Shown one piece after another: positions 10,459 through 22,931 of a stretch of DNA of 64,000 bases. The number at the start of each line of letters is the position of its first letter. Position 1 is the first letter of the stretch. Below the pieces are notes generated by a model. That model was not told the origin of the DNA, ran no database searches, and worked only from the letters and a program-made list of their open reading frames with translations. A program made the translations under genes and the position numbers. This DNA is from Coleophoma eucalyptorum (lineage: Eukaryota > Ascomycota > Leotiomycetes > Helotiales > Dermateaceae), in assembly GCA_026120035.1 (NCBI GenBank), contig JALRME010000001.1, positions 434,001-498,000 on the forward strand, read 5' to 3'.

Positions 10459-12067
10459 CTAAAAAATACATTTTCCATGTCTGCCTTCCTGCCTAATAGA
10501 ATATACTGGCAGATTTCCAGAACATCCAAGTGCTCCGTGCCGAGAAGCCTCGATCCACAACTTCATAGTCAGTCGAGACAGGAGGATTTTAACCCTGATC
10601 GCTTTCAAACACTTCAAAAGAGTCTAGATTTAAATTGAATATTGCCCAAGGACATAATGTATCGCGTCGCTGGATTTCTGAGATATCACGAGAGTCGATG
10701 CAAATTTTAGCTCCTGAACTGGGGCTTACATAACAATGTGCAGGGGTCTGTGACTATAATGGCTGTGGATTTAGGCGTTCCTGTCATTGCCGTCGGAACT
10801 AGCGGAGTGGTTTCATAAAGCATGAATTGCTTGGACTTATTGCTAAGAGCTTTCCCCACTGCCCTATAGTAAGACTCCTGGTCCTAGTAAAACTCTAAAT
10901 TGAATATACGAATGGCATCAGCCTCAGTCTAACTTGTCTAGGAATGAGGTCTACTGTCTGCCTCGCTGCACAGGCCAAATTGAGATCTGATTACTTAGTG
11001 AACATCAAAAGATATTAGACCGGCACTTCCTAGTTGGGACTCTTGAAACTAATAGACCAGTAACAACCCTAGTCTATAATATCATCATAGCCTCCCAAGT
11101 AATAGGTGTCAAAGCCAGGGGATGGTCTATCAGGGTTGGACGGCAGCATCATCTGGTATTATTTGTACAGACGAAAGGTCAGGAGACCAAACCAGGATGA
11201 GCAATGTAGGTTTGTAAAGTTTCGTTTATAGTATCCCCATTCCCAAACTGCAAAACTGGAAACAAATCTGCCTAGACTTACGTACTGGCTGATAACTTTT
11301 ATGTAGCCTGAAAAGGTATTCAATAGCTGCATCAACAGAACAAGCTTAGCGATTCCTGGGATACTTGAAGCTTCGCCTGAATCCTTCTGAAATATCCACA
11401 AACTCGTATAATTCTTCAATGAATGAGAAATCATGAAACTCATTTTGACAAGCATTCAAACTCCGTGAGAAGTCTAGACCTTTTGAATTCTGCACCACAC
11501 AAAATGGCTTAGATTTAAGTTTAACCTTTAAGTGAAACCATAAACCGCTGTCAACGGACATTTACTGCGACCAAAGCTTAACGAACCTTGAACACACCCT
11601 AGCTCCTCCTCGATCACAAAGGGGCAGAACATACTGTAATGGCATCTATTTGGTGCTAGTCTTATTACTTCATTGAAATAACAAATCCTTCTAGTTTCAT
11701 CATCTCTTCCACCTCTAGGCTAATTTATCAAATGACTGTATAATTTGATACAGGCTTTTCTATTCATGTAAGTGTGAAATATTAACAAAATGCCTTGAGT
11801 ACTATCTCATGGCTAGCAACCCATAGAATCCTTTGTTTCACTAATCAACATTGAAACTAGCAATGCATTCTATCTTACATTTTCAATATCTATTACCAAG
11901 CTACGCCGAGGACTCTAGCTCATCAGTGGAGATACTCAAATATAAAAGACTACTTTATCACCCTCAGCAAAACCATCAACTACCATTACAACATCTTCAT
12001 CATTCTATTCATTCTATTCATTCTACACTTATCGGTCCGGTACCATCAAAAATTACAAACCACCATC
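10459..12067. other. Intergenic region between the two divergent peptide genes
   Basis: It should hold both promoters. Two overlapping minus-strand frames at 11159-11561 were examined and show no recognisable domain. A CT-rich leader containing a period-9 repeat, about 2.8 copies of CATTCTATT at 12001-12025, precedes the downstream gene. Confidence 0.4.
11941..11948 (+). promoter_or_regulatory. TATA box for the 12068 peptide gene
   Basis: TATAAAAG lies 120 bases before the start codon at 12068, followed by a C/A/T-rich leader without upstream ATG. The arrangement mirrors that of the divergent peptide gene. Confidence 0.5.
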
Positions 12068-12381
12068 ATGCAATTCATCTATATCATCACCTTCATGGTT
12101 GCTGCCGTCTCGGCTCTTCCTACTTCTGCTACGCTGGAGAAAGACTCTGTTGGCTCCACCGCCTGCGACATTGCAGTATGATTGCCATTCAACAATTCTA
12201 TAGGGCAAAATCTAACCAAAGATCTTCAATATTTAGTGTGACGTTACATGCAACTCTACTGTTTTGGCTCTTGCTCAGACTGCATGTCTTAAGAAATGCG
12301 TAAGTAAAACTGTACCGTCTCCTGAATTTACAAACAATTATAGGACTAACCAACGTGCTTCAATAGAAGTCATTGTGCTAG
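12068..12381 (+). CDS. Very small secreted cysteine-containing peptide, 47 residues
   Basis: Exons 12068-12175, 12279-12299 and 12367-12381. A signal peptide (MQFIYIITFMVAAVSALP) is followed by a short mature peptide with four cysteines (ACDIA, ACLKKC, final LC). The middle exon is only 21 bases and the last only 15 bases including the stop. Those splice choices rest on GT/AG signals and frame, so the 3' end is uncertain. It resembles the divergent gene at 9929-10314 in its MQF start, size, ACD-type motif and tiny last exon. No family is recognised, and it may be a diverged sister gene. Confidence 0.5.
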
Positions 12382-13419
12382 ATATATATCCGGGGAATGA
12401 CTCGGGGGCAGTAGAGAGACACTCTGTCCAGGCTACATTCGATTTTTACAGAGTAGATCTTTCGTAAAGCGCAGTTTTTTGCGCACAATTCTGTAGCATT
12501 TTGTTGAAAGCGCTAGTCGCCTACTTTTAGAAAAATTCGGAGGAATTATGTCACCTTGAGCATGGACTTTTAAATCTTTATGTACTATTAGTTCCATATA
12601 TGACACCATCTTCTCCAATATTCTCCATTTTGCCAATCCTGGTATATGAATTTTGTGTTATAGCCTATAAGATCATTTCGCATTGTTACCCTGCGAGTTA
12701 GTTACGTTTATATTTACCCTTTATATTGCTTACTATTGTACTATGCTCTTGCATGCATTCGAGTGCTACTCTAAATCTTGTCCACAAAAGATTATAGTAG
12801 GTTGGTTTTTACGTTAGAAAGGTAGAAGGAAACCTAGCGCTCATGAGCTAGTTATACTCATCTTTTGTTTGTTCATATTAGCTGACCCATAACATGCAAA
12901 ACTCTCATTTCCATATAAGTCATACTTCTGTTAGGATGCAACACTACGATGTAGAAGCATTTTCAGATCCTTTAGCACTCATTCCTAAGAATTGAATAGA
13001 CCGAGACCTAGGGTACCTGATAAAGAAGGGAGCAGATATTCTTGCCTTTCCGTATTAGCAGCCGAATTTGTATTGGGAAGAACATCAGCTTCGTGGAAGA
13101 GAGGGAATCCATGGCCAAGGTTACCAAGCCTTAGAAAGAATGGAAAAACAATAAAGATAGCTTTGCTTAGTAGTCGGGTTGATCTGTATGTTAACTAGAA
13201 CATTAAATTGTACGGGCTGGAATTCTCTGATTACTGTAGTGACTTTAGACAAAACCCAGGCTAATATTATCAATTCCCTGTATATCCTAAGGTATAAACT
13301 GAGTCCAATCTGATTTTTAATTTAAAAATATCATTTAAGGTCCATATACCCGTTAAAATATTACGTGCTAAACATCAAGAACTTTGCACCAGTACCTGGT
13401 TGCAGAAACTAAAACATTT
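12382..13419. other. Intergenic, no gene recognised
   Basis: AT-rich spacer between the peptide gene and the convergent 3' end of the permease. No domain or RNA gene was seen. Confidence 0.4.
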
Positions 13420-15249
13420 TCAACCCCAAAGAATATTAAGTCTTCTCCAACCTGTTGCTTTTGGTATTTCCTTCTCAGGATTATTCCGGATCTCCTCCAA
13501 TGCAGCCAAGATTGGTACTTCGTCTAGAGATAGGATTCTGGTTCCTTTGAAGAATTTCCAGAAGAGGTATGCGCAAATAACGAGCGGGATATCGCTGTGT
13601 TTTATGTATTAGTTGGTAGACTGCACTTTGGGGGGGTGGGAGGGAGACAGCTTACAGGTAGGATGAGATAAAAGTTGCGGTATCCCAATTGCCTCTGATG
13701 AATACAGAGAATCCGCCGGTGAGGAGGAAGATGATGCATGCAATAAGAGCGGCCCATGAGGTGTAAACTAGAGACGTATTAGCCCAAATCCCACTACGAT
13801 TTTACCCAAAGTGGAGAGAAAACATACTAGTCCACCAGTGAGACCAAGGCAATTCGGTACGTGGGATCCCTTGTTTCTTCAACGCTTGGTGCATTCGAAT
13901 GTGATTGAAAGAGATGACACTCCAACTAACAAGTACACCAGCAGAAGTGAGATCTAAGAACCAATAAAATACCGTCAGTGCACCACTTGAGAGACTCATA
14001 TATGCGAGAGTGGCAATCGCTGTCTGGAACAGTACGCAAACCCACGGGATACCATATTTCGTGGTTCGCAGGAATATTTGTGGAGCTTGTTTCTTGAGTG
14101 CTAAGCCGTACAAAATTCTAGTTCCCGTCAGGAGACTTTGGTTGGATGCTGACCAGGCAGATGTGAGAACTACGGCGTTAATGATCGAGGGCACGACTTT
14201 GATGCCGGCTCTTATCGCAGCAAGGACGAAGGGACTAGATGACGCATCTCCGGAATCATTATTCAGAGCATCATCGTTGCTTGGGACAAGCATGCTTACA
14301 ACCAAGACGGACAAGATGTAGAAGATGGTGACTCGTGCGAAGACCCGTTTGCATGCCTTGGGGATATTTTGCCGTGGATTTTGCGTCTCTGCTGCAGCGA
14401 CGGATAGCGACTCGACACCCGAGAAGGAATAAACAGCGTTGTTCATCACCGCCCAGAATCCCAAAAACTTGCCCCAGGCTCCTTTGATTCCAAGATAGGC
14501 AACAAACGGGCCAGGGTTTCTCCAATAGCGGAACCCTATGCGGTCTTGTCCCTTTACTCCTCCCAGGTCAATAACAAGGCCCATAATGATGATCCCAACT
14601 ATAAGGCAGATTTTGAGCATGGCAAAAAACCATTCTACCTCGCCATAGATCCCCACAAAAACAATGGCCACTAGGAACGTGATTATAATAAAAATCGTAA
14701 TCCACAGAGCCGCATATTTGTCGGTCCAGTATTGAATCAAAACCAACGAAGCAGAAATCTCAGAGGGCACTCCAAGGAAAGCTCCATAGACAACATTCCA
14801 TCCGACCGCAAAGCCAAGCGCAGGGTCGACTAGGAGCTCTGCATGCCGCACGAAAGAACCTGTGACAGGGAACAAGGCAGACACTTCGCCTAGGGCGAAT
14901 TGAACGGCACAAACAACGGCTCCGATGAGGGCATAACCAAGCAAGGCGCCCAGAGGGCCACCAGTCTGTAAGGCCCCTCCAAGACTGAGAAAAAGACCAG
15001 TTCCCTGACTGTCCATTAGTGGGATACCACACGTGACCGTTATATGCAAGGGCTACTCACAATTGCTCCAGCTAGAGCAATCATCTGGATGTGTCTCTGG
15101 GTCAAAGCCCTTGCGAGATCCTTCTCCTCTGCCTCCTCCACAATGGGCTCGTGGAGTTTCTGAACGTCAGAGAACCCAGCTTCGGCATGCTTGCTTGAAG
15201 TCGCCGTATACGGACCAATCTCAGGGTCATAAGAACTTCCTACCGCCAT
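13420..15249 (-). CDS. Amino-acid permease (APC superfamily, YAT/GAP type)
   Basis: Plasma-membrane amino-acid/proton symporter family. Exons on the minus strand are 15249-15061, 15004-13828, 13767-13656 and 13594-13420, giving 550 residues. A hydrophilic N-terminus of about 50 residues is followed by TM1 with the signature GAI-GTGLFLSLG split by the first intron. About twelve hydrophobic segments follow, including FAVGWNVVYG and the APC signature FSGVESLSVAAAETQNPRQNIPKA. The C-terminus ends NILWG after a charged tail. Substrate cannot be read from sequence; proline or broad-specificity permeases (PUT4/GAP1 types) are the closest known models. No local pathway partner is visible. Confidence 0.88.
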
Positions 15250-16137
15250 CGTTTCCCCTGGTATCCAAAGTTCCAGTTACCGAAAGAGCTGGGGTTAAGC
15301 GAACACCAGAAGAGATTTCTGGGCCTAGATTACTGGAAAGGTGGTGTCCTGCCGTCGAGTACTGTAGCATTGACATATAACTCGCGAAACCAACACAGCA
15401 AGCAGGAGAGCAACAAGCAGACAAACGGGGAAGGAAGAAGGAAAGAAGAGAGAGGGATGGGGAAATCTCTTCATAGCCAGCCTTGCAATAGGAAATGGCG
15501 TCTTTTGGGGCGGACATTGCAGAGTGGTGAACCTGCCATATTGAGGTTGGCTTCCCCGAAGTCAACGCAGGCGAGGGTCCACCCGTCTCCAGAGCAAAGC
15601 CCAAAGGCGAATGGTTGGGAAAGCTTAATTGATGGACGGGGGAGATAAGACGGCCGGGAAGTGCTTGAGGGGGTTCAAGCTTCGTGCTTTTGCCACGCGT
15701 CGCTGGTTTATGCGATTGTTTTAAGTAAGCGATGGCCCGCGCAAAGACTTCTTTGAGGTCACACTTGTAAGTCCGGGCTCACATGTATGATCTGTAATGT
15801 ATGATCTACTGCTTCCAAGACGAACAGGCTCGGATCTCTTGCCGTAGGATTTGCCTCCTTTTTTAAGTGTCGTGGAATGCCCGATTTACAGCGTGCAAGG
15901 AACCCCCTAGGACTTTTGGAATCTCGGCCAGCTCTAAACTCGCAAAATACACATCACCTGACACGGCCGCAAGAGCTCTCGCCAGAGGCAGTACTTGTGA
16001 ATAACCTCACAGGATGGACATACATGTATGATTCGGGGGGCCACTAAATGCTCTTGTAGGACCCAGGCTCGCGTAAGCATAGGTGAGCGTCTAGCCTTTT
16101 GGTTGGTTGCTATTCGGTCGCCAAAGTGTTGGTGAGC
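15250..16137. other. Permease promoter region, no gene recognised
   Basis: Upstream flank of the permease, which reads away to the left. Frames in 15227-15648 overlap on opposite strands and show no domain. Part of the stretch probably acts as the permease promoter and leader. Confidence 0.35.
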
Positions 16138-16700
16138 TGTCTAGTTCACCTGACGGACAGAGACACCCGTCTGCCTTTCGTCGGTTCCTACGACTATCTC
16201 TTTTGAACTATGGCCAACATTTCGCTTCCACCAAAGGCGGCCTTCAGCCGTGATTCTCTTACTAAACAGGCAACCGCTGCTATTCGCAGCTCCGATATTG
16301 AAATACGAGCTAGAATATACATCTGCCATCTTAGGAGCCTTAATACTCCAGTATGTCCTAGCTTCATCCTAAAGAATACATAGAGGATCAAGCAAAAGAT
16401 ATTTATTCCGAGAGCTCTGGTGAGAAGTATGGCGTCACGAAAAGTTTGAGTGAGAATATCAAGATTGAAACCTAGTTGTCGTTCTTCGGTATTCGATTTA
16501 AGGATGCCTCGTATTTGTTCGGTATTTTTACCCCAGCAGCGACTGAGTGTCATACACTTATCAACTTTACCCTTCGTGATGAAATGCTTTGCCTGTGATA
16601 ATGATTGCTCTCCGACATCTCTTACACGTGTCGGTAATACTGTTTTTTCACGGGGCTCACAGAAGCAGTGGTTATCCTTTCGGTGATTGGACACCGAAAT
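16138..16700 (-). pseudogene. HET-domain gene relic (heterokaryon incompatibility), frameshifted
   Basis: Reading 16796 to 16194 on the minus strand shows HET landmarks: a degraded LSHCWG equivalent (LSRCWG) and TQTFRDAILLTRALG. Near 16385 the match moves to another frame, where LDPLCIL and KMADVYSSSYFNIGAANSSG continue the same domain. In that second frame a TAG at 16371-16369 sits where the family has Gln. No start codon or C-terminal region was found. HET domains trigger cell death when non-self fungal strains fuse; this copy looks non-functional. The stop fits a C-to-T change. Confidence 0.72.
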
Positions 16701-17130
16701 CCTAGCTTCAACGAACTCCACAACTTCCACCATAATTATCATAGCACTACCAGTGTTCAACTCTAGAACAAAATCCTTATGCTTTATATACTCCACTGTA
16801 CCTCTGCTTTTATCCCCAAGAAAAAACTATCGATACCCCTTCCATAAAATCTCACAAGTTTGACAGCCAAGCTTTCCTGAATCTTCAAGAATCCTCGGCT
16901 TATTCTTGATAGACTTGTGAACTGGAAGAGGGGGTCAGGCTGAGAAGTCTGGATCGGAAGGCTCCTGAAAAAATTTCCAGTTCAGATCGTAGTACACTGT
17001 GCATTTTGCTATACTATATTTACAATTCTCCGAGCAGGAGTGTGAAGATAGGGAGAGAGTGGTTTGCCGTTATTCAAGTGACAGCCCTCCCATGGCCGCT
17101 TCTATCCCTAAGATATCTAACATTATTTTA

Positions 17131-17532
17131 TCAGAAACATGTGTCCGCAGGGGGATAGCAACTCAGGGCTAAGTAGGAGTGAGTTAGCCACATCATCGCC
17201 TCAGCCAGCAATGGTACTGGTACCACTGACCGCGCAGTGAAATAGCAAAGGAGTTGCTCGATAGAAAGTCTGGCATGCATCAATGGTTCCAATTGACTTC
17301 TCACTGCGGCAGACATAGGTCTGTGATTCGCATGGCCGGCAAAAGATGCCATACGAGTATAAAGGCGAGGTAACTCATAACGCATACCTTGTCTATGATC
17401 TGGAGAAATAGGCTCTTTTGCCCCATTAGCATCGCCAGCTTTGGCGCTCCATTTGCCATAATTAATGGTATGAATAGCGGAACATGACAGATACGGAGTT
17501 GTAGAACACAAATTTAACTGATTTGGTGACAC
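17131..17532 (-). other. Open frame of unknown nature, 133 codons
   Basis: An unbroken minus-strand frame with no recognised domain, signal peptide or membrane segment. A second open stretch just upstream (about 17533-17640 minus) reads VAVQRLQQNYRQ and KLYERDRAQ in coding-like style, but in a different frame with no usable intron between. Together they may be a decayed gene. I do not recognise a family. Confidence 0.2.
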
Positions 17533-17640
17533 CTGGTTTCAAAGATGAACTTACTTTGAGCGCGATCACGCTCGTACAGTTTGAGTAGCGCATTTCCACC
17601 TTTATCTTGTCTGTAGTTCTGTTGTAAACGTTGTACTGCC

Positions 17641-18704
17641 ACCTCCTCTGGCTCTCTACTTCTTTGCTTTAATATGATCTAGCCAATGGATGATTGCAGA
17701 AGCTAGATAATCGGCCGGTTGCGCCTAGTATATCTATAGAATATTAGTAGCTAATACTTAAGTAAGATGATTCAAAACAAGATTTAAAGTTCTTAGGTAT
17801 GTATCAAAATTGAGTTTTCCCAGTGCCTCCTAGGCCACAGATTGCCGGTGCTTTGATGTCCAGAAATCGCCACGCGGCGATCTTCATCGTACTACATTAC
17901 ATTCACCTTATCGGTAACCCGGGAACTCGGAAATCGTAATAGGTATTTAGGAAAGTTTAATCTCATGTGTCCTATAACAGTAGAGAACATCTGACCAGTC
18001 CTTTGGATGTGTACACAAGCCATCAGACGTCATGGCTCCTGTCTACTCGGAGTGCATTGACCGCAAACTACAACAGCACGTCCTAATTCTATGTCAATGC
18101 GTAAGGACCACCGAAGTTACAATACATGATTTGTGTTTTTCCAGTATAGAATTTTTCAATCTATTACTGTTCTTATATTTTTCCTGCATTCAAGCTGTCT
18201 CAGAACCTCTATCAGGAATGATTCTCAAATTAACAAGCCAAATCACAAAGCCAAGAACTGGAAATCGCGACACTTGATTCAAAGGCTGTTACTGACAGTA
18301 GAGCTCACCACATCTTATTTGAGAGGCGTTCATCTTGTCCGCCCTAGTAGCAAACCCCAAGTCATTCCCCTCCAGAGCGTTCGTCTCAGATTAGCGAACT
18401 TCGTGCAACAACCTTTGTTTCTGTACTCTTACCTTCGTTTATCTTGTGCCGATGCAACCACTAACGTGAATCTCTCCGAGTTTCGGGAAAAGGCTAATAG
18501 GTCAAAAGTATGTATTTCCAGTACTACAAAACGGGCATAGAGGATAATTCCTCGGCCTGCGCGAAGCTGGCGTATATAGGTAGACATTCCTAGATGGTGG
18601 ATTTTCTTAGGGTATCACGATCCACGAGGTGTTACTTGAAGCAATCTTTCGAAACAGTATGATGGTTCTTGCACGAAGCAGGATTGCATACCGGTGCTAG
18701 GAAG
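17641..18704. other. Intergenic, upstream of CFEM receptor 1
   Basis: No gene is recognised. Overlapping plus-strand frames at 18032-18540 lack domain signals. The 3' part probably holds the receptor promoter. Confidence 0.35.
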
Positions 18705-20558
18705 ATGCGGATCTTCACTTGGGTTGTGCTTCTTCTTCTTTGGCCAGCGAGCCGGGCGGTGCTTTTAACCTCGCCTTCTTCCTTCTCTTGGACAAACTTG
18801 ACGTCTTCATCCTTTCCTCTCGCCAATCCAACTTCTTCATCCTCTCGCCTGGCGAACTCGACGTCTACTTCTTCCTCTTCCCTAGCAAACTCGACAACCT
18901 CTTCTCTCTCTCCCCTAGCGAATTCGGCTTCCTCTTCCACTTCCATCGCGACACTAGCAGCTTCTTTGCCCCATTGTGCGGTTAGCCATCCTTTGTTAAA
19001 ATGCATAATTCCTGCTGACATGAAAATAAGATTCTTTGTCTCGCTGGAGCTCTCACAAACTCTACATGCTTGCCTACGGACCAACAATGTATCTGTAACG
19101 ATGCACCATTAAACGATGCTGTTACCCGCTGCGTTCAGTCAACTTGTACTGTCAAGGAATCTCTCGGTATACTTCTGTTACCATAGTTGAAGTATGATCG
19201 TGTTGAGCTGATTGCCATAGTTACTTTGAACTTAACGTCCGTTGCATGCAACGCTCCAGTCCGCGACCGACGCGCACTGTACGATGTAATATCCAATACG
19301 TTCGGTGTTATTACCGGAGTGGCCGTTGTTTTGAGATTGCTCGCAAGATACCTTTCCGATTCCAAATTCTGGTATGACGACTATACAATTATACTCACCA
19401 TGGTAAATAGTGTGCCTTCTTAATGCCAAGACAGTAGCCAACTAACTAATGTGATGAAAGATCGTTGGTATTCCAAGCTCAGTCATCAACGTTCACGGTC
19501 GTAAGTGGTGTTTAGTAAAGTCCATAGCCTATATTTCAGAGCTAATTCTTTTCTTAGTCACCTCCAACGGCCTTGGACAGGATATCTGGAAACTTAACTT
19601 TAATAATATCACAGACATGATCCACGTAGGTGTGTCCCATTCTCTACGTACTATCAATTCTAATTACTGGCTTTTAGGTGTTTTTTGTCGCTGAACTGCT
19701 TTACTTCGTCCAACTCACATTGACCAAAATCTCCATCTTGTTCTTCTACCTTCGACTTTTCCCAGCAAGAACTACCCGAAAAGTTGTATATGCCACAATG
19801 ACATTCAATGTCCTATTCAGTCTCTCGTTTGAGCTGGCTGCTTTATTTCAGTGCCGGCCAATCAGCTTCTATTGGAAGAAGTGGGACGGTGAGCATAATG
19901 GTAGTTGTCTCAATAACAATGCTATGGCTTACTCGAATGCGGCGATAAACATTGTAGCGGATATTTGGATGCTGGTTTTACCGATGGCGGAAGTGATTCA
20001 CCTTAAGCTTCACTGGAAGAAGAAAGTGGGTGTAGGCATGATGTTTGGAGTTGGTGCTTTGTATGTCCAACGACCCTATCTTGCTTCAGAAAGAATACTC
20101 GTGCTAATTAATTGCTTGTACTTATAGTGTGACTGTCGTCAGTATCCTTCGACTCCAGTCACTTGTTGTGCTATCAAATTCGCAAAATCCAACGTGTCAG
20201 TGCGCCAAATCGTCTCTCTACTCCATAGCTAACTTGGTCAGGGGACTATATTCCTATCGGGTACTGGTCTACAATCGAAATAAACGTCGGCATCATCTGC
20301 GCTTGCATGCCAAACTTTCGGCTTTTGCTAGTTTATCTATTTCCCCAGCATATTGGAACCCAGAATAAATCTGATGCTGGAAGCAATCACCATTACTCGA
20401 AAAGCAACCATCGGAATCAACGTAGCATGGAAAAGCCTGGAGGGGTCGCATACTCGAAAGCCTATGATGTCACATACAGTCCAAAGCCATCTGACGATGA
20501 TGATGGGAGTAGCACATACAAACTTGTCACAATGGGTGGCAGATCTCCTGAGGCTTAA
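18705..20558 (+). CDS. CFEM-domain seven-helix receptor (Pth11-type/rhodopsin-fold) 1
   Basis: Exons 18705-18980, 19031-19166, 19221-19402, 19461-19500, 19558-19625, 19678-20060, 20128-20195 and 20242-20558 give 489 residues. A signal peptide is followed by a Ser/Thr/Ala stalk with four LAN-type repeats (residues about 35-85). A CFEM domain then has eight cysteines (HCA..C, STC, QCIC, RC, STC, AC) and the TD before QCIC. Seven hydrophobic helices of the fungal rhodopsin-like fold follow, with landmarks [31 protein letters not shown] and [17 protein letters not shown] polar cytosolic tail with acidic DDDD ends it. Relatives such as Magnaporthe Pth11 sense host surface cues; function here is by family only. 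Every splice junction restores family-like sequence. Confidence 0.86.
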
Positions 20559-21390
20559 CAGGATTTAAAAGCTGTAAACATAGCCAGACAAGAGAAATAC
20601 TTGACAATTTGAATGTACTCTAATATCAGCAGTATATGACAACTGTTTTAAGTTCTGGAAAGATATAGAAACGCGATATGTCATGTCTCGCGAATGCTGA
20701 TTCCTGCGCTCCTTTTAAAGAAAAACAGTGGTTGTCCTAAAGATAAGAAGACATTTTCCTCGAACACGCATTCTTTGTTGCATAGAACATGGTTCTCTCA
20801 TCCCTCTTGGTTTTCATTAAAGTCCTCATTTACTACTGCGATATCACCTCATGGAATTCCAATAAAGCGCAAATGGGATCTTGTCTAGATCCGGACTTAA
20901 AATTACGTCGGGATTTTTGATCAAGGTTCCAAATCTAAACTCCAACCTACATTCTACTACGAGAACCTGAGCCAGAACCACTAGTTTAAATTAGGGTCAA
21001 TTTTGTCATTGGCTTCTCGAATCGGGATCAGCTGATACTGTCAATTTATCGGAGCATGTCGAGCAGCCCGCTAATCTGGGTGTGAGCGGAAGAGGGATTA
21101 CGATGCTTTGATAACTGCCGGGCGATTGACAGCTTACAAAAAGGCTAAATGAATTTTGATCCTCTCAAGTATGTTTTCAAACGAGCAGAGTAGCTTCAAA
21201 AGTATCACCAGGAGATTATGGACGGAACCATAGATAGAGAATGGCCTTGTGTGATGTAAAACTGAGGGGTGTAAGTTGCCGCTTCGCTTATAGGCGCCTG
21301 CTTGCACCGTCCAGGCTGAATGTCTGAACAGTACGAGTCCTATCACCACCACCATGGTAAAGTTTCTGAGTCCAAATCTTCAAGAATCTC
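20559..21390. other. Intergenic between tail-to-tail genes
   Basis: No gene is recognised between the 3' ends of CFEM receptor 1 and the acyltransferase. Terminator and polyadenylation sequences for both should lie here. Confidence 0.4.
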
Positions 21391-22931
21391 TTATATACCC
21401 AACCCCCTTTGCTCAGCGTACATCGCAAACTCCTCATCTTTCTCCAATTCTGCGTAGCAGTTCTCTTCTAGCCCAAAGCAAACCTCTAAACCCTCATCCT
21501 CGCCAGCATTCCTCACATTTGCCCTCGTCGGAAGCACGAAGAAGAAGCCTTCAAACCCAGGATGTGGCCAACGCAGTGCCGCCGGCCCACCAAAGCCAAA
21601 GTCATGGTCCCGGTACGACTTCATGGTGTGCCAGTCAAAGGCCATGCAGTCGAGACCCAGGATCCAATTCATGTCTAGCTCAGTCCAGCGGAGATCAGGG
21701 GAATCGGCAGCGAATTTGACAAGATCATTGAGATATTCGGCCGTGATGGAGTTGGTGCTGGCGCGAATGGTGCGGGCCAAGAGAGGCAGAGTTGTGTCCA
21801 AGTCACCAAGCACTTCAGCAACGGTCAGGCTCTTCGACTGCGGAAGTGTGATGGCAGTGCCGATATACCGATCGCTGATGGGCGGGTCGGCACGGCCACG
21901 GCCGTTGACGGCATGGACAGTCTTGGATGCCGCATTGGGATCCGGTTTCAGAAGCGGTGACTTCGCTCGCACGGTAGCCCGCCACATCATAGCGAGAAGT
22001 GCATCATAGGTTGAAATCCAGGTGTCGGGCTCAAGTCCCACACTGCACTGCGCCTTGAGCTTCTGCAGCTTGCTCTTGGGGAAGTGCCAGATGCGCGTCT
22101 TGACAACGGGCATCTTGAAATCCGCTGGCGGTGGAGCTGGGGGGCCATCCCTTGCCTTCATGGTAGGAAACTTGTCGCCGAGCCTCTGCAGCTCCTCGGG
22201 GCTGAGATTAGGCTTGCTCTTTGCTGTCAGGATGCAACGGTTGTGAATTTGAGGTTCTGCGTTGGCCAGGTCGTTGTGAGCCGCTCCCGTGGTGGCGGCT
22301 AATGCATATCGCGCCCATACCGTGAGGAGGGACTCGAAGCCGGGTCCGTCACACACCTGATGTGGGATAGCAAGACCGATGATGAGACCGCCCCGAATGA
22401 AAGTCACTTGCGCGCCTGCGACTGCAGGGCCATCACTCGAGATGTCATTACCAGGTATGGGATTCCAATGCTCAGCAACAAATAAGGGAGGTAGCACCTT
22501 GGGCGAATCAAGAAGATGGACCGGAAAGTCATGCTTGTCAAGAACGGGGAAAGGGGGGATGTCTTCGTCTTCAGCCTCCTTGATGTGGAGGGCCACAGAC
22601 GAGCCTGGCTGCTTTTTCACTACGATGCGCTTAGCCTCGTTATCGAAGTGAAGAGTTCCTATCAGAGTCAGACAACGAGTCACACTGGCATTAGGAGCCG
22701 GAACAAACAACCTGTCAGGATAGGATAGTTGGAAAGAGTATGTTCCAGGCCCGTGACGAGATTGTTGACGATGGAGGTCTTGTCAGCGTCTTCTGGAAGC
22801 TCAAAGATCTCAATCATATGCACGTAGAGCTTGGGCATAAGGTGGTCTAAGTCGGATAGCTGGAAAATCTCATCCTGGCTCTCCTTGCTGGCGCCCGAGG
22901 GCCTGACACGGAGCTCTCGCCTGTTTGCCAT
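21391..22931 (-). CDS. BAHD-type acyltransferase (transferase family PF02458)
   Basis: Transfers an acyl group from CoA to a hydroxyl or amine. Exons on the minus strand are 22931-22712 and 22658-21391, giving 495 residues, a normal length for this family. The catalytic HxxxD is present as H173-QVC-D177 followed by G (IPHQVCDGPG). The structural DFGFG motif is intact near residue 440 (RDHDFGFGGP), preceded by the family-like GRGRADPP. The single intron lies after PILTG, and the frame resumes with TLHFDNEA. The gene is notably GC-richer than the surrounding spacer. Fungal relatives decorate secondary metabolites (for example trichothecene 3-O-acetyltransferases). Substrate is unknown. It is the left-hand member of the enzyme group 21.4-33.9 kb. 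Confidence 0.85.

Noticed and set aside
11159..11561. Two overlapping minus-strand frames
   Set aside because: No recognisable domain, no workable intron joining them, and AT-rich codon use like the spacer.
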